DNA from: Algoriphagus zhangzhouensis
GTDB taxonomy: Bacteria; Bacteroidota; Bacteroidia; Cytophagales; Cyclobacteriaceae
Direction of reading: 5' to 3'
NCBI RefSeq assembly: GCF_900148515.1
Contig: NZ_FRXN01000006.1
Location: forward strand, 1-64,000
Length of the DNA stretch: 64,000 nt
Shown: positions 1 through 8,482 of the stretch, piece after piece
Layout of the letters: every line of letters begins with the position of its first letter
Position numbering within the stretch: position 1 is the stretch's first letter
The notes under the pieces: model-generated
The model's input: the letters and a program-made list of their open reading frames with translations, nothing else
What the model was told of the DNA's origin: nothing
The model's database searches: none
Made by a program: the position numbers and the translations under genes

Positions 1-106
1 GATGAGACTTCCATATAGGGCCCTCAGAGACGATGAGGTTGATAGGCTGCAGGTGTAAAGGCAGTAATGTCATAGCTGAGCAGTACTAATTGCCCGAAAG
101 CTTACT
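1..106 (+). rRNA. 23S ribosomal RNA, 3' end (partial)
   Basis: The window opens inside the last helix region of 23S rRNA. The stretch containing GTTGATAGGCTGCAGGTGTAA and then GCAGTACTAATTGCCCGAAAG matches the conserved 3' terminal domain seen in bacterial 23S genes (compare the GTTGATAGGCCGGGTGTGTAAG and GTACTAATGAACCG elements of E. coli). The 3' boundary near 106 is estimated by that alignment and may be off by several bases. A 5S gene follows about 120 bp downstream. Confidence 0.93.
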
Positions 107-224
107 TACGCTGTGTTACAGTTTCTACGATATATGTTATCCTGATAGGAATCGGGATAGTACCAGGTACGATGTACAGGGTACCAAGAACAATAAAATA
201 TTACATACCGAACAGGTATCAAGA
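107..224 (+). other. 23S-5S intergenic spacer
   Basis: About 118 bp separate the 23S end from the 5S gene. I see no tRNA here. The centre holds self-complementary GTACC and GGTACC elements (around 160-185) that could fold into a precursor-processing stem, but the fold was not calculated. Confidence 0.6.
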
Positions 225-336
225 TTTAGGCGGCCTAGCGCAGGGGTCCCACCTCTTCCCATCCCGAACAGAGAAGTTAAGCCCTGCTGCGCCGATGGTA
301 CTGGGGTTACACCCGGGAGAGTAGGTCGCCGCCACA
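225..336 (+). rRNA. rrf: 5S ribosomal RNA
   Basis: The sequence carries the conserved 5S core CCCATCCCGAACAGAGAAG and the 3' segment GGAGAGTAGGTCGCCGCC, which pairs with the 5' GGCGGC-type strand to close helix I. Length is about 112 nt, typical for Bacteroidota. It sits directly downstream of 23S in the usual 16S-23S-5S order and is followed at once by a strong terminator. Ends are set by the complementarity of the terminal helix and are approximate. Confidence 0.93.
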
Positions 337-342
337 TTATTT

Positions 343-378
343 AAGCCTCAGCTAAACAGCTGAGGCTTTTGTGTTTTT
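343..378 (+). terminator. Rho-independent terminator of the rRNA operon
   Basis: An 11-bp perfect stem (AAGCCTCAGCT at 343-353 with AGCTGAGGCTT at 358-368) closed by a 4-nt loop is followed by a T-rich run. It lies 7 bp after the 5S end. Confidence 0.92.
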
Positions 379-488
379 AAGGTTTTTTGATGCTTTTGCA
401 TGACCGTTTCAATGTCCTATTTTCCCTTATTTAAAAGATCTAAATGGTTTTGGTGGACTGGGTAAATCCTATTTTTTTACTATAGCAT

Positions 489-515
489 AAAAAAAGCTCA
501 GATTTCTCTGAGCTT
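489..515 (-). terminator. Rho-independent terminator after lipA
   Basis: An 8-bp stem (AAGCTCAG 494-501 with CTGAGCTT 508-515) has a 6-nt loop and, on the reverse strand, a T-run from the A-tract at 489-495. It is 25 bp beyond the lipA stop. Confidence 0.85.
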
Positions 516-539
516 ATAATTCATATAACGTTTGTACTA

Positions 540-1439
540 TTAAACGTTTACATGTCTTTCTGCATGGTAAGAAGATCTTACTAACGGACCAGATTCAACG
601 TATTTTAAGCCTCTCTTAAGGCCTTCTTCTCTGTAATGATCAAATAGATCCGGATGGATAAATTCTGCAACCTCTATGTGCATTTTGGTCGGTTGAAGGT
701 ATTGCCCAAGTGTAAGAATATCACAACCGTTAGCAGCTAGATCATCCATAGCTTTATAGACTTCTTCTTTTGTTTCCCCTAGACCTAGCATAATACCAGT
801 CTTGGTTCTTTTTCCATATTCTTTAGTCAATTTGATTTGTTCTAAAGAACGGTCATATTTGGCCTGCGGCCTTACTCTTCTATAGAGTGAACCAACAGTT
901 TCCATATTATGGGATACTACTTCCTGCCCACCGCTAATCATTCTATACAATGCATCCCAATTTGATTTCACATCAGGAATTAGGGTTTCGATCGTAGTAG
1001 AAGGTGAAAGCTCCTTAGTTTTAACTACTGTTTGGTACCAGATTTCAGCACCTTTATCCTTTAGCTCATCTCTGTTAACTGAGGTAAGAACAGCATGCTT
1101 TACTCCCATCAATTGGATAGCTTCAGCTACTCTTCTTGGTTCGTCTTCATCATATTCTGGTGGACGTCCTGTTGCTACAGCACAAAAAGAGCATGATCTA
1201 GTACATACATTTCCAAGTATCATGAAAGTCGCTGTACCAGCACCCCAACATTCACCCATATTTGGGCAGTTTCCACTTTCACAAATAGTATGGAGTTTAT
1301 GTTGATCTACTAGTTTTCTGACTTTAGCATATTCTTTTCCGACAGGAAGCTTTACTCTCAACCAATCTGGTTTCTTTCTTCGAGTAGCTTCTTCTGATAT
1401 TACCGGCAATTCAATCATATCGATGTAATTTGAAGGCAA
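540..1439 (-). CDS. lipA: Lipoyl synthase
   Basis: Radical SAM enzyme that inserts two sulfurs into octanoyl groups on the E2 subunits of 2-oxoacid dehydrogenases and on GcvH, making the lipoyl cofactor. At 299 aa it has normal family length. The auxiliary cluster motif C-x4-C-x5-C is present at Cys53, Cys58 and Cys64 ([12 protein letters not shown]). The radical SAM motif C-x3-C-x2-C is at Cys79, Cys83 and Cys86. The conserved C-terminal RSSYHAE holds the serine that ligates the auxiliary cluster. It lies 34 bp downstream of a secreted-protein gene on the same strand, so the two may be co-transcribed, and a terminator follows its stop. lipB is not in this window. The identification is secure from the motifs. 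Confidence 0.97.
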   Translation of the reverse strand: MPSNYIDMIELPVISEEATRRKKPDWLRVKLPVGKEYAKVRKLVDQHKLHTICESGNCPNMGECWGAGTATFMILGNVCTRSCSFCAVATGRPPEYDEDEPRRVAEAIQLMGVKHAVLTSVNRDELKDKGAEIWYQTVVKTKELSPSTTIETLIPDVKSNWDALYRMISGGQEVVSHNMETVGSLYRRVRPQAKYDRSLEQIKLTKEYGKRTKTGIMLGLGETKEEVYKAMDDLAANGCDILTLGQYLQPTKMHIEVAEFIHPDLFDHYREEGLKRGLKYVESGPLVRSSYHAERHVNV

Positions 1440-1473
1440 AATTAAGGTTTAATGAATCAAAACCCAATCTTCC

Positions 1474-2202
1474 TTACTTCCTGAATCCATAATAGAATGT
1501 AAAATAAGCGGATTGAAAGAGCTGCTTGTTTTCGGCAGTTGGAATTAGGGGGATTTCTTTGGAATAACCCTCGATCATATATCCTAGTTCCAGACCAGTG
1601 ACATTACTTTTGAATACCCCAAATTCAAAATTAATGGCCGCTTTCAAATTGGCACCGATGGCTAGTTGCGATTGGCCAATACCTTCAAATAGTCTGCCTG
1701 TTCCCAAGATATTATACCTGACACCATGGACTTCCGGATCATATTGCTCTCTTACGGATTCCAAGCGATTGATTGCATATTCAATATAATATGGAGCTAT
1801 TAATCCAATTGAAGGACCTACTGCTGCTAGAGCGGAAACTTGAACTCCTTGGTTTGGGGCCTTCTTGAAGAGAATCACTTCGCGGCCATATTGAGGTCTT
1901 ATAGCATAGAGGTAATTTGATTTTCCAAATATGTAACTGTTCCCCAAAACAGTGTTATATCTTACTTCTTTTGGGTTTTTTACATTGGATAACTCAACTG
2001 CAAAAAATGAAAATTGATCATCGGTTATACGAGTTCCTACTTTGAATACAAATCCTCCAATTAATCCGCCATTTGTATTCTTGTTTAAACCAAAGAGAAA
2101 CTCCTTGTCATATTCGTAATTACCTGCATCCTCCCTCTGGGCATAAGCCGTTGATGCGATCATCGCAAAACAAGCTAAAAAGAAAATTTTAAAACTGTTC
2201 AT
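1474..2202 (-). CDS. Secreted or outer-membrane protein of unknown function
   Basis: I do not recognise the family. The 242-aa protein starts with a clear signal peptide (Lys5, hydrophobic core FFLACFAMIASTA, cleavage near AYA-Q at about residue 21). The rest is rich in alternating hydrophobic residues, glycine and aromatics, and ends in an aromatic-rich segment (AYFTFYYGFRK), which suits a small outer-membrane beta-barrel. Position-specific wording such as GGFVFKVGTR and LGYMIEGYSKEIPL fits a Bacteroidota family of hypothetical barrels. It is upstream of lipA on the same strand with a 34-bp gap and could share its transcript. No function is inferred from that neighbour. Confidence 0.75.
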   Translation of the reverse strand: MNSFKIFFLACFAMIASTAYAQREDAGNYEYDKEFLFGLNKNTNGGLIGGFVFKVGTRITDDQFSFFAVELSNVKNPKEVRYNTVLGNSYIFGKSNYLYAIRPQYGREVILFKKAPNQGVQVSALAAVGPSIGLIAPYYIEYAINRLESVREQYDPEVHGVRYNILGTGRLFEGIGQSQLAIGANLKAAINFEFGVFKSNVTGLELGYMIEGYSKEIPLIPTAENKQLFQSAYFTFYYGFRK

Positions 2203-2206
2203 TGGC

Positions 2207-2235
2207 TTTGAGTCGAAAATATTGACCTATTTTTG
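2207..2235 (+). promoter_or_regulatory. Predicted Bacteroidota-type promoter for the OsmC-like gene
   Basis: TTTG at 2207-2210 and TATTTTTG at 2228-2235 are separated by 17 bp, close to the Bacteroidota housekeeping promoter pattern (TTTG or TTG, then TAnnTTTG). The start codon at 2274 would be about 30 nt downstream of the predicted start site. The motif is short, so chance is possible. Confidence 0.45.
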
Positions 2236-2273
2236 AATACAAGTATTTAACTGAAAATTAAAAGTAAGAGTTT

Positions 2274-2678
2274 ATGCCCACGATAAAAAGTTCGTATTTA
2301 GGAAATTTAAGAACCACATCATCTCATATTCAATCAGGTAAGACTATTATATCTGATGCACCTGTAGATAATAATGGAAAGGGAGAGGCTTTTTCTCCAA
2401 CAGATTTAGTAGCCTCGGCACTTGGTTCTTGTATGGTGACTATTATGGGAATTGTAGCTGAAAGAAATAATGTTTCCTTAGACGGTCTTGATTGGGAAGT
2501 GACCAAAATAATGGACTCTAATCCTCGGAAAATTGGAGAGATTGTAATTGATTTTCATTGGGAGGATCCTGTTTCAGATCCAGCTATGATTCAGAAATTG
2601 AAAAATGCAGCTAGAACATGTCCGGTGGCTTTAAGTTTGGATCCTTCGGTTAAGCAAACTATTAATTTCAATTTTTGA
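2274..2678 (+). CDS. OsmC family protein
   Basis: A 134-aa OsmC/Ohr-fold protein. This family reduces organic or lipid hydroperoxides with a pair of cysteines. Here Cys53 (ALGSCMVT) sits at the start of the long central helix and Cys116 (ARTCPVALSL) in the C-terminal half, the expected positions of the peroxidatic and resolving cysteines. The motif SPTDLVASALGSC is characteristic of the YhfA/OsmC branch. The protein is probably cytoplasmic, with no signal peptide. It is divergent from the reverse-strand gene at 1474-2202 and 40 bp upstream of the serine dehydratase gene. The substrate cannot be read from the sequence. Confidence 0.88.
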   Translation: MPTIKSSYLGNLRTTSSHIQSGKTIISDAPVDNNGKGEAFSPTDLVASALGSCMVTIMGIVAERNNVSLDGLDWEVTKIMDSNPRKIGEIVIDFHWEDPVSDPAMIQKLKNAARTCPVALSLDPSVKQTINFNF

Positions 2679-2718
2679 TTGATATAGTAACATCATAAAT
2701 CTTTAAACCCAAATATAC

Positions 2719-3627
2719 ATGTGTTACTTATTTGAAAACTTTAGAGATTGGAAGTCCTATTGCGATAAAAAAAATGTCTCTCTGGATAAATCTGTCATTG
2801 AATATGAATGTGAACAGAAGGGGGCAAATGAAGAAGATATCCTCAACGGACTATTGAAGGCCTACTCTGTGATGAAGGATGCTGTGACGACTGGATTGGA
2901 GCAGGATATGAAGTCTCATAGTGGAATGATTGATAACGGTGCTAAAAAAGTTTTCAACCATAATTTAACCGTGTTGTCTCCAGAATTTCAAAAGTTAATT
3001 TCCAGAGCTTTAGCAGCCAAAGAGGTGAATAGTTGTATGGGTAGAGTTGTCGCTGCTCCTACGGCTGGAGCCTCAGGGATTCTTCCTGGGACGATGGTGA
3101 CTCTTCAAGAAATTCATGGGTTATCTGATGAACAAATTGTCAAAGGCTTATTAGTAGGTGCGGGTATAGCATTGATTATTGAACAAAAAGCAAGTTTGGC
3201 TGGAGCTGTTGGTGGTTGTCAAGCAGAAACTGGTTCTGCTGCCGCAATGGCTTCAGGTGCCATAGTTTATTGCTTAGGAGGAGATATAGATCAAGTTTTC
3301 AATGCAGTCGCAATAACTATCCAATGTATGCTAGGATTAGTTTGCGATCCTGTCGCTGGATTGGTAGAGGTGCCTTGTGTAGTTCGAAATGCTAGTGCCG
3401 CAAGTATAGCTTTTAGTTCCGCTCAAATTGCTTTGGCTAGTGTGAATGCAGTGATCCCAGTAGATGAATGCGTAGAAGCAATGGGTGAGATTGGGGCTTC
3501 TATGGAAAGCAAATACAAAGAAACAGCAATGGGAGGATTAGCAGCAACTCTCACTGGGCAAGAAATTTCTAAAAGGGTATTGATCCAGGATATTGAGATT
3601 TTACCAGATGAGAAATCACCCGAGTAA
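2719..3627 (+). CDS. sdaAA: L-serine ammonia-lyase, iron-sulfur type, alpha subunit
   Basis: Deaminates L-serine to pyruvate and ammonia using a [4Fe-4S] cluster. The 302-aa protein has the catalytic alpha-domain features: VVAAPTAGASGILPG, the glycine-rich segment AGAVGGCQAETGSAA, and the cysteine-bearing segment LVCDPVAGLVEVPC, with another cysteine in NSCMGRV. It corresponds to the alpha half only. In one-polypeptide SdaA a beta domain of about 150 aa precedes it, and no beta gene is next to it, so the partner must be encoded elsewhere or be absent. The N-terminus (MCYLFENFRDW) resembles other Bacteroidota homologues and fits the ATG at 2719. Its 3' end overlaps the convergent gene 3616-4074 by 12 bp. 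Confidence 0.9.
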   Translation: MCYLFENFRDWKSYCDKKNVSLDKSVIEYECEQKGANEEDILNGLLKAYSVMKDAVTTGLEQDMKSHSGMIDNGAKKVFNHNLTVLSPEFQKLISRALAAKEVNSCMGRVVAAPTAGASGILPGTMVTLQEIHGLSDEQIVKGLLVGAGIALIIEQKASLAGAVGGCQAETGSAAAMASGAIVYCLGGDIDQVFNAVAITIQCMLGLVCDPVAGLVEVPCVVRNASAASIAFSSAQIALASVNAVIPVDECVEAMGEIGASMESKYKETAMGGLAATLTGQEISKRVLIQDIEILPDEKSPE

Positions 3628-4074
3628 ATTCTGAAATAAAGGAATAGAAAGAATTTGGTCAATAGTAAGGCTAAAAAAAGTAGCCCAAAGGGTAGATGAC
3701 CAAAGCATATGGAAATAGATTCTTCTCTTTTTCGTACCAAAAGATACCAATATTAAAGTCCCTCCTATAGGGGTAAGTACTAATGGGGTAATCAGTGCAA
3801 TTCCGATTTCCCCATATTTTTTCCAGAGCTTTACAACGGTTCTATTCTTTTTTGAGAATATTGGTTTTTTTTTAGAAAACCGAAGTTTTAGAAAATCTTT
3901 AAACTTTTTGCCCAAAAGGGTAAAAACAAACACACTCGACATGGTGCCCGCAACAGTCACTAAAATAGTTTCATATACTGTATAACCTGCTGCAGAACCT
4001 AATAAAGGACCAGCAATGAATTTGAAATATGTTAGAAAATAAATTCCTAAAAAGGTGATTAGAGAATCGCTCAT
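3616..4074 (-). CDS. Small membrane protein, SNARE-associated/small multidrug export-like
   Basis: A 152-aa integral membrane protein. Hydrophobic spans are visible at about 5-28, 33-52, 90-112 and 122-145, with a basic loop (KDFLKLRFSKKK) between spans two and three. The PLVLTPIGGTLI segment resembles the re-entrant motifs of SNARE-associated Golgi (DedA-like) and small multidrug export proteins, but I cannot assign a substrate. Its start codon overlaps the stop of the upstream antiporter gene by 4 bp (ATGA), a sign of translational coupling, so it belongs to the upp-antiporter operon. Its 3' end overlaps sdaAA by 12 bp on the other strand. Confidence 0.72.
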   Translation of the reverse strand: MSDSLITFLGIYFLTYFKFIAGPLLGSAAGYTVYETILVTVAGTMSSVFVFTLLGKKFKDFLKLRFSKKKPIFSKKNRTVVKLWKKYGEIGIALITPLVLTPIGGTLILVSFGTKKRRIYFHMLWSSTLWATFFSLTIDQILSIPLFQNLLG

Positions 4075-5015
4075 AATAGGAAAAACAAGTACGCAAAATA
4101 GCCAAGTAATAAAATCACTCCTTCCAACCTAGAAATCTGCATTTTAGTTTTCATCAGCGGGAATAAAATTAAGGTAAACCCTATCATCCAAATGAAATCA
4201 CTTTGAATAAATTCTGGGGAAACATTAATAGGCTGTATGATTGCAGTTAAACCAATGATTGATAGGATGTTCATGATATTGCTTCCAAGTATATTTCCCA
4301 AAGCCATATCTGTTTCTTTAGCCAAAGCAGCCATAATTGAAGTAATCAGCTCAGGCAAACTGGTTCCTATAGCGATGATAGTTACACCTATAATCCTTTC
4401 TGAAACTCCAAATTCTCTTGAGATTAAAACGGCATTTTCAACAAGGAGATTTGATCCAAAATAAAGACCGACAATTCCTCCTACAAATAAACCTAAAGAA
4501 GCAATCCAACCATAGCCTTTAACATGTTCTATTTCCTCTTCAGCTTCATGGCCTGGATCCTCATTCACGCCTCCTTTTACACTTTTGAAAAGATAAAGGT
4601 TGAATACGATAAAGAGTCCAAAAAGTAGTAAGCCTTCCCATACTTGAATATTTCCATTGTAGCTTAATCCAAAAAAGAGAAGTGAGACTAGAATTGTAAT
4701 CAAGTAATCAAAACGCAAATGCGTTCGTTTGATCATAATAGGGTAAAAGACTCCACTAAAACCCAATACAAGACCAATATTGGCAATATTAGAACCGATT
4801 ACGTTTCCAATTGAAATATCGCTATTCCCTTTAAGTGCAGCACTGACACTTACCAATAGCTCAGGAGCAGAGGTGCCAAAGGCTACAATGGTAAGACCAA
4901 TCAACCCACTACTCATCCCTAGTTTTAGAGCGATGGCAGATGCTCCGTCGACCAAGATCTTTCCTCCAAATAATAAAATTACAAGCCCTAGAGCCAGTAA
5001 TAAATAAGCTGTCAT
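4071..5015 (-). CDS. Calcium/sodium antiporter, CaCA family (YrbG-like)
   Basis: Inner-membrane cation exchanger of 314 aa with the family's internal duplication. The first alpha repeat is AFGTSAPELLVSVSAA plus GNVIGSNIANIGLVLG (about residues 45-85). The second is AIGTSLPELITSIMAA plus GNILGSNIMNILSIIG (about 215-255). The acidic residues in GTSAPE and GTSLPE are those that coordinate the cation in the family. About ten membrane segments flank a charged cytoplasmic loop (EDPGHEAEEEIEHV) between the halves. It starts 3 bp after the upp stop and overlaps the next gene by 4 bp, so the three genes read as one operon. The exact ions are inferred from the family. Confidence 0.9.
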   Translation of the reverse strand: MTAYLLLALGLVILLFGGKILVDGASAIALKLGMSSGLIGLTIVAFGTSAPELLVSVSAALKGNSDISIGNVIGSNIANIGLVLGFSGVFYPIMIKRTHLRFDYLITILVSLLFFGLSYNGNIQVWEGLLLFGLFIVFNLYLFKSVKGGVNEDPGHEAEEEIEHVKGYGWIASLGLFVGGIVGLYFGSNLLVENAVLISREFGVSERIIGVTIIAIGTSLPELITSIMAALAKETDMALGNILGSNIMNILSIIGLTAIIQPINVSPEFIQSDFIWMIGFTLILFPLMKTKMQISRLEGVILLLGYFAYLFFLL

Positions 5016-5018
5016 AAA

Positions 5019-5663
5019 TTATAGTTTAGTACCGAAAGCTAAATCCCCCGCATCTCCAAGGCCTGGAACGATATAGTACAGGTCATTTAGCTTTTCGTCA
5101 AGGACTCCAGTCCAGATTTTAAAAGGTGATTTAAGATTTGATTCAATATGCTGGATCCCTTCGGGGGCCGCAAATGCCGCAACGATATGTATGAATTTAG
5201 GTATGCCATGCTCTTTCAGTTTGTCTATTGTAGATAGGATCGATTTCCCTGATGCTAGCATCGGGTCTGCAATGATTATAGTTTTACCTTGCAGAGAAGG
5301 AGTAGCAGAGTACCCTAGATTTATTGTTAAATCTTCCCCTTCTTTTTCTTGACGAAAAGCACCTATAAAACCATTTTCAGCTTGATCAAAAAAATTGAGA
5401 AACCCTTGATAGAAAGGTAGGGAAGCCCTTAAAACTGAAATAAGAACTGGCTGTTCACTAGGGATCAAACTTTTTGCAGTACCTAAGGTGGTTTTTATTT
5501 CCTTTGAATCGAAGGGAAAAGATTTGGAGACTTCATAGGCCATGATTTCGCCAAGTCTTGTCAAATTCATTCTAAATCTCATGCGATCTTTTTGGATCAC
5601 AGGATCTCTCATTTCTGCAATGAATTGATTTGCAATAGACGGCTGATCAGAAAGTATGAACAT
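5019..5663 (-). CDS. upp: Uracil phosphoribosyltransferase
   Basis: Pyrimidine salvage enzyme that converts uracil and PRPP to UMP in the cytoplasm. At 214 aa it has normal length. The PRPP-binding motif is IIIADPMLASGKSI (about residues 130-143), and the C-terminal uracil-binding region contains the YIVPGLGDAGD-type segment. It is the first gene of a three-gene reverse-strand operon with the CaCA antiporter and a small membrane protein. A CAAATTTA (reverse TAnnTTTG) box at 5668-5675 lies only a few bases upstream of the ATG. If used it would give a near-leaderless mRNA, but no matching -33 element is visible, so I do not list it as a promoter. Confidence 0.95.
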   Translation of the reverse strand: MFILSDQPSIANQFIAEMRDPVIQKDRMRFRMNLTRLGEIMAYEVSKSFPFDSKEIKTTLGTAKSLIPSEQPVLISVLRASLPFYQGFLNFFDQAENGFIGAFRQEKEGEDLTINLGYSATPSLQGKTIIIADPMLASGKSILSTIDKLKEHGIPKFIHIVAAFAAPEGIQHIESNLKSPFKIWTGVLDEKLNDLYYIVPGLGDAGDLAFGTKL

Positions 5664-5680
5664 GAAACAAATTTAATAGA

Positions 5681-5706
5681 AAACCCGACGAATTATCGTC
5701 GGGTTT
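5681..5706 (-). terminator. Terminator after the first OmpA-family gene
   Basis: An 11-bp perfect stem (AAACCCGACGA 5681-5691 with its complement at 5696-5706) with a 4-nt ATTA loop lies 25 bp past the stop of the OmpA-family gene at 5731. The T-tract on the reverse strand is short (about four T). Confidence 0.75.
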
Positions 5707-5730
5707 GATCTTTTAAAATTTGATTGTGGG

Positions 5731-7023
5731 TTATTTCACCTCAAAGCTTGTTCTTCTTGACATTTGACGCGCACCCTCTGAAGTTTTATCTACACTTGTA
5801 TCTTCTCCAAACCCTTTATATGATAGCCTAGATACATCAATTCCTGAGGCTATCAAAAGATCATAAACAGCTTTTGCTCTTCTCTCAGATAATTTCATGT
5901 TATAATCTTCTGGTCCTAATTCATCTGCGTATCCCTTTACCTCGAGTTGTACTCCTGGATTCTTTATAAGGAAATTGGAAACAAATTGGATTGAAGAAAT
6001 GGAGTAATCTAGAGGTTTTGAAGAATCAAATGCAAAGTATATGTTCAGATAGTTATCATTAATGGCTTTTCTGAGATAGTCAACTTGTTCAATGATTTCT
6101 TCGACCGGACATCCATTCGTATTAGCTGGGCCTGGTAAGAAAGGGCATGAATCTAGGTGATCAGCTATGCCATCTCCATCTGAATCTAGAGTTATTCCAG
6201 TGGAATTAACACGTGCTCCATTAGGTGTGTTTGGTTCTTTATCCAAATAATCTGGAACCCCATCCCCATCGGAATCTTTCAACATATCTTTTATGCCGTT
6301 AATTTGGCTGGATAACTCCTCTTTAGTTGCATACTTTTCTGAGGCTAGATACCAATCTGCATGCTGGTCTTTAGAGCCAAGGTAGAAGCTTAGCCCTAAT
6401 GTTCCAGTCCACCAATTTCCCATCGCATGAACCATTGGGTTTTGCGTTGGGTCAGAAGGTTGAATGTCTGCATTGTAATAGTTACCATCAAATGTGTAAG
6501 TCTGTCTTCCATTTGTGATCATAGAAATATCACCTGAGAGTGAAATTTTTTCAGAAAGTCTAAATTGCCCCGTTAGTCCAGATATAATGTTGTAATGGTA
6601 ATCAGGGCCATTTTTAATTATTGCATCTTCAAAACTCATTCGGCCAAATCCTGCTCCTAAATGCCCCAAGAAACCTAATCTTTTTGAAAAGGAATCGAAG
6701 CTTAGCATTTTTCCAAAGTTGACTACTCCTTGGAGATCCATTCGGACATAGTGAGTTGTGAATTTAGGACTTTTATTTTTTGTTTCTGAAAATGTTCCTA
6801 GACCCAGATCTCCTTTGAAACCAAAATATTCATTGATCATATATCTTAATCCTAAGTCTACATGTCCAATGTTCAGAGATGGGGAATAGTAATCTGGAGA
6901 TAGTGGGGCCATGGCCTTATTAAATCCAGCATTTGCTTCTATAGACCATTGGTTAAAATCCTTTTGGGCAAAAGAAGCCTGCGAAATCCCGATTAGGGAT
7001 AGTAGGATAAATAGTTTTCTCAT
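5731..7023 (-). CDS. OmpA-family outer membrane protein with TSP3 repeats (copy 1)
   Basis: Outer-membrane protein of 430 aa expected to span the outer membrane and hold it to peptidoglycan. The start was set at the ATG at 7023, which begins a canonical signal peptide (MRKLFILLSLIGISQASFAQ). The longer frame to 7080 has no sense as a secretion signal. In order: an N-terminal eight-strand barrel-like domain (about 20-230), thrombospondin type 3 calcium repeats (DSDGDGVPDYLDKEPNTP and DSDGDGIADHLDSCPFLPGP, about 250-305), then the OmpA peptidoglycan-binding domain (about 315-430) with GYADELGPEDYNMKLSERRA. It is a tandem paralogue of the next gene, with its own terminator, and a CAAATGTA box at 7057-7064 could serve as its -7 element. 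Confidence 0.93.
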   Translation of the reverse strand: MRKLFILLSLIGISQASFAQKDFNQWSIEANAGFNKAMAPLSPDYYSPSLNIGHVDLGLRYMINEYFGFKGDLGLGTFSETKNKSPKFTTHYVRMDLQGVVNFGKMLSFDSFSKRLGFLGHLGAGFGRMSFEDAIIKNGPDYHYNIISGLTGQFRLSEKISLSGDISMITNGRQTYTFDGNYYNADIQPSDPTQNPMVHAMGNWWTGTLGLSFYLGSKDQHADWYLASEKYATKEELSSQINGIKDMLKDSDGDGVPDYLDKEPNTPNGARVNSTGITLDSDGDGIADHLDSCPFLPGPANTNGCPVEEIIEQVDYLRKAINDNYLNIYFAFDSSKPLDYSISSIQFVSNFLIKNPGVQLEVKGYADELGPEDYNMKLSERRAKAVYDLLIASGIDVSRLSYKGFGEDTSVDKTSEGARQMSRRTSFEVK

Positions 7024-7096
7024 TGAAAGTGAATTGATTATTTTAGGATGATGGAGCAAATGTAGATAAATGCAATTCATTTTTTTTCAATAGGGC

Positions 7097-7128
7097 AAAA
7101 AAAAACCTGGCCAGATCGACCAGGTTTT
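7097..7128 (-). terminator. Terminator after the second OmpA-family gene
   Basis: A 9-bp stem (AAAACCTGG 7102-7110 with CCAGGTTTT 7120-7128) with a 9-nt loop is followed on the reverse strand by at least eight T from the A-tract at 7097-7105. It separates the two OmpA paralogues into independent transcripts. Confidence 0.88.
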
Positions 7129-7148
7129 AAAACGTATTTTAACGTGTA

Positions 7149-8435
7149 TTATTTTACTTCGAAGCTAGCTCTTCTTGCCATTTGTCTTGCATCTGCAGAA
7201 GACTTGTCAACGCTAGTATCTTCACCATATCCTTTGTAAGAAAGTCTAGAAGCATCAATTCCTGAAGCGATCAATAGATCGTAAACTGCTTTAGCTCTTC
7301 TTTCAGATAATTTCATGTTGTAATCTTCTGGACCTAATTCGTCAGCATATCCTTTGATTTCTACACTAACACCAGGGTTTTTCTTCATGAAGTTTGCAAC
7401 ATAAGATGCAGCGCTAGAAGAATATCCAAGTGGCTTAGCAGAATCGAATGCGTAGTATACGTTTACGTAACCGTCATTGATAGCTTTCTTGAAGAAATCA
7501 AGTTGCTCAACAACTTCTTCAACTGGACATCCATTTGTAGAAGCAGGACCTGGAAGGAATGGACAATTATCCATATGATCAGGAGTACCATCACCATCAG
7601 AATCTAGAGTCATACCTGCAGAGTTAACTCTAGCACCAGCTGGGGTGTTAGGTTCTTTGTCTAGGTAATCAGGAACACCGTCACCGTCAGAATCCTTCAA
7701 CATATCTTTGATTCCGTTGATTTGAGATGCCAATTCTTCTTTAGTAGCATATTTGTCAGCAGCGATATACCAGTCAGCATGCTCCTCCTTAGAACCTAGG
7801 TAGAATTGCAAACCTAGAGTACCAGTCCACCAAGTACCATTAGTACCATAGAAACCATTAGTAAGATCTGGATTTAACATTTCAGAACCATCCCAAGTTA
7901 CAGTCTGGCGACCGTTCAAAATAGTAGAGATATCACCAACGATAGCTACACTATTAGAGATTTTAAATTGAGGAGTGAAACCGAAAATAAAGGTATAAAC
8001 TTGATCATCGAATCCACTGATAGCATTCATTTGAGGCTTAACAGTTCCGATACCTGCACCACCATGAACCAATAGACCAAATGATCTAGTGAAAGATTCA
8101 AAGTTGAAAACACGACCCATGTTAGCCACACCTTGAAGGTCAAGTCTGCTATACTTTGTGTCGAATTCAAGGCTTTCAGAATCTGCTCCTCTTGCTTCGT
8201 GCATTGAGCCAAATCCATAATCCAATTTCAAACCAAACTTCTCATTGAACATATAGCGAACTCCGAAGTCCACATGTCCCAAATTAAGAGAAGGTGATAG
8301 GAACGATCCATTTAATGGGGCCATTGGTTTGTTAAAGCCACCATTGACTTCTAGGGACCATTTGTCGAAGTCCTGAGCATTGGCTCCGATTGCCAAAGCC
8401 CCTGCCATAAGTGTTGAGAGTATTAGTTTTTTCAT
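7149..8435 (-). CDS. OmpA-family outer membrane protein with TSP3 repeats (copy 2)
   Basis: Paralogue of the gene at 5731-7023, 428 aa, with signal peptide MKKLILSTLMAGALAIGANA and cleavage before Gln21. It has the same architecture: a barrel-like N-terminal domain, a linker helix (EELASQINGIKDMLKDSDGD), two TSP3-type calcium-binding repeats, a Cys-containing CPFLPGPASTNGCP loop, and a C-terminal OmpA domain (KGYADELGPEDYNMKLSERR). The C-terminal 150 residues are nearly identical to copy 1 while the barrel has diverged, which suits different surface loops on a conserved anchor. A promoter with both boxes lies 48-77 bp upstream of the start, and a strong terminator follows. Probably an abundant envelope protein. 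Confidence 0.94.
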   Translation of the reverse strand: MKKLILSTLMAGALAIGANAQDFDKWSLEVNGGFNKPMAPLNGSFLSPSLNLGHVDFGVRYMFNEKFGLKLDYGFGSMHEARGADSESLEFDTKYSRLDLQGVANMGRVFNFESFTRSFGLLVHGGAGIGTVKPQMNAISGFDDQVYTFIFGFTPQFKISNSVAIVGDISTILNGRQTVTWDGSEMLNPDLTNGFYGTNGTWWTGTLGLQFYLGSKEEHADWYIAADKYATKEELASQINGIKDMLKDSDGDGVPDYLDKEPNTPAGARVNSAGMTLDSDGDGTPDHMDNCPFLPGPASTNGCPVEEVVEQLDFFKKAINDGYVNVYYAFDSAKPLGYSSSAASYVANFMKKNPGVSVEIKGYADELGPEDYNMKLSERRAKAVYDLLIASGIDASRLSYKGYGEDTSVDKSSADARQMARRASFEVK

Positions 8436-8482
8436 AACAAAAAATTTTTGTTCAAATTTTAAGTGTTTGATTGATGTGACTA

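Noticed and set aside
90..344. 84-aa ORF across the 23S end, spacer and 5S gene
   Set aside because: It lies in rRNA sequence and has no signal of coding; it is a chance frame.
5668..5675. CAAATTTA box as an upp promoter
   Set aside because: It matches the -7 box but has no -33 partner and would leave an almost leaderless mRNA; kept only as a remark in the upp entry.
7024..7080. Longer N-terminus for the first OmpA-family protein
   Set aside because: It would bury the signal peptide behind 19 residues; the ATG at 7023 starts a normal signal peptide.
7097..7128. Possible CRISPR-like or phage signal around repeated hairpins
   Set aside because: The many hairpins in the window are single intrinsic terminators at gene ends, with no spaced direct repeats and no cas genes.
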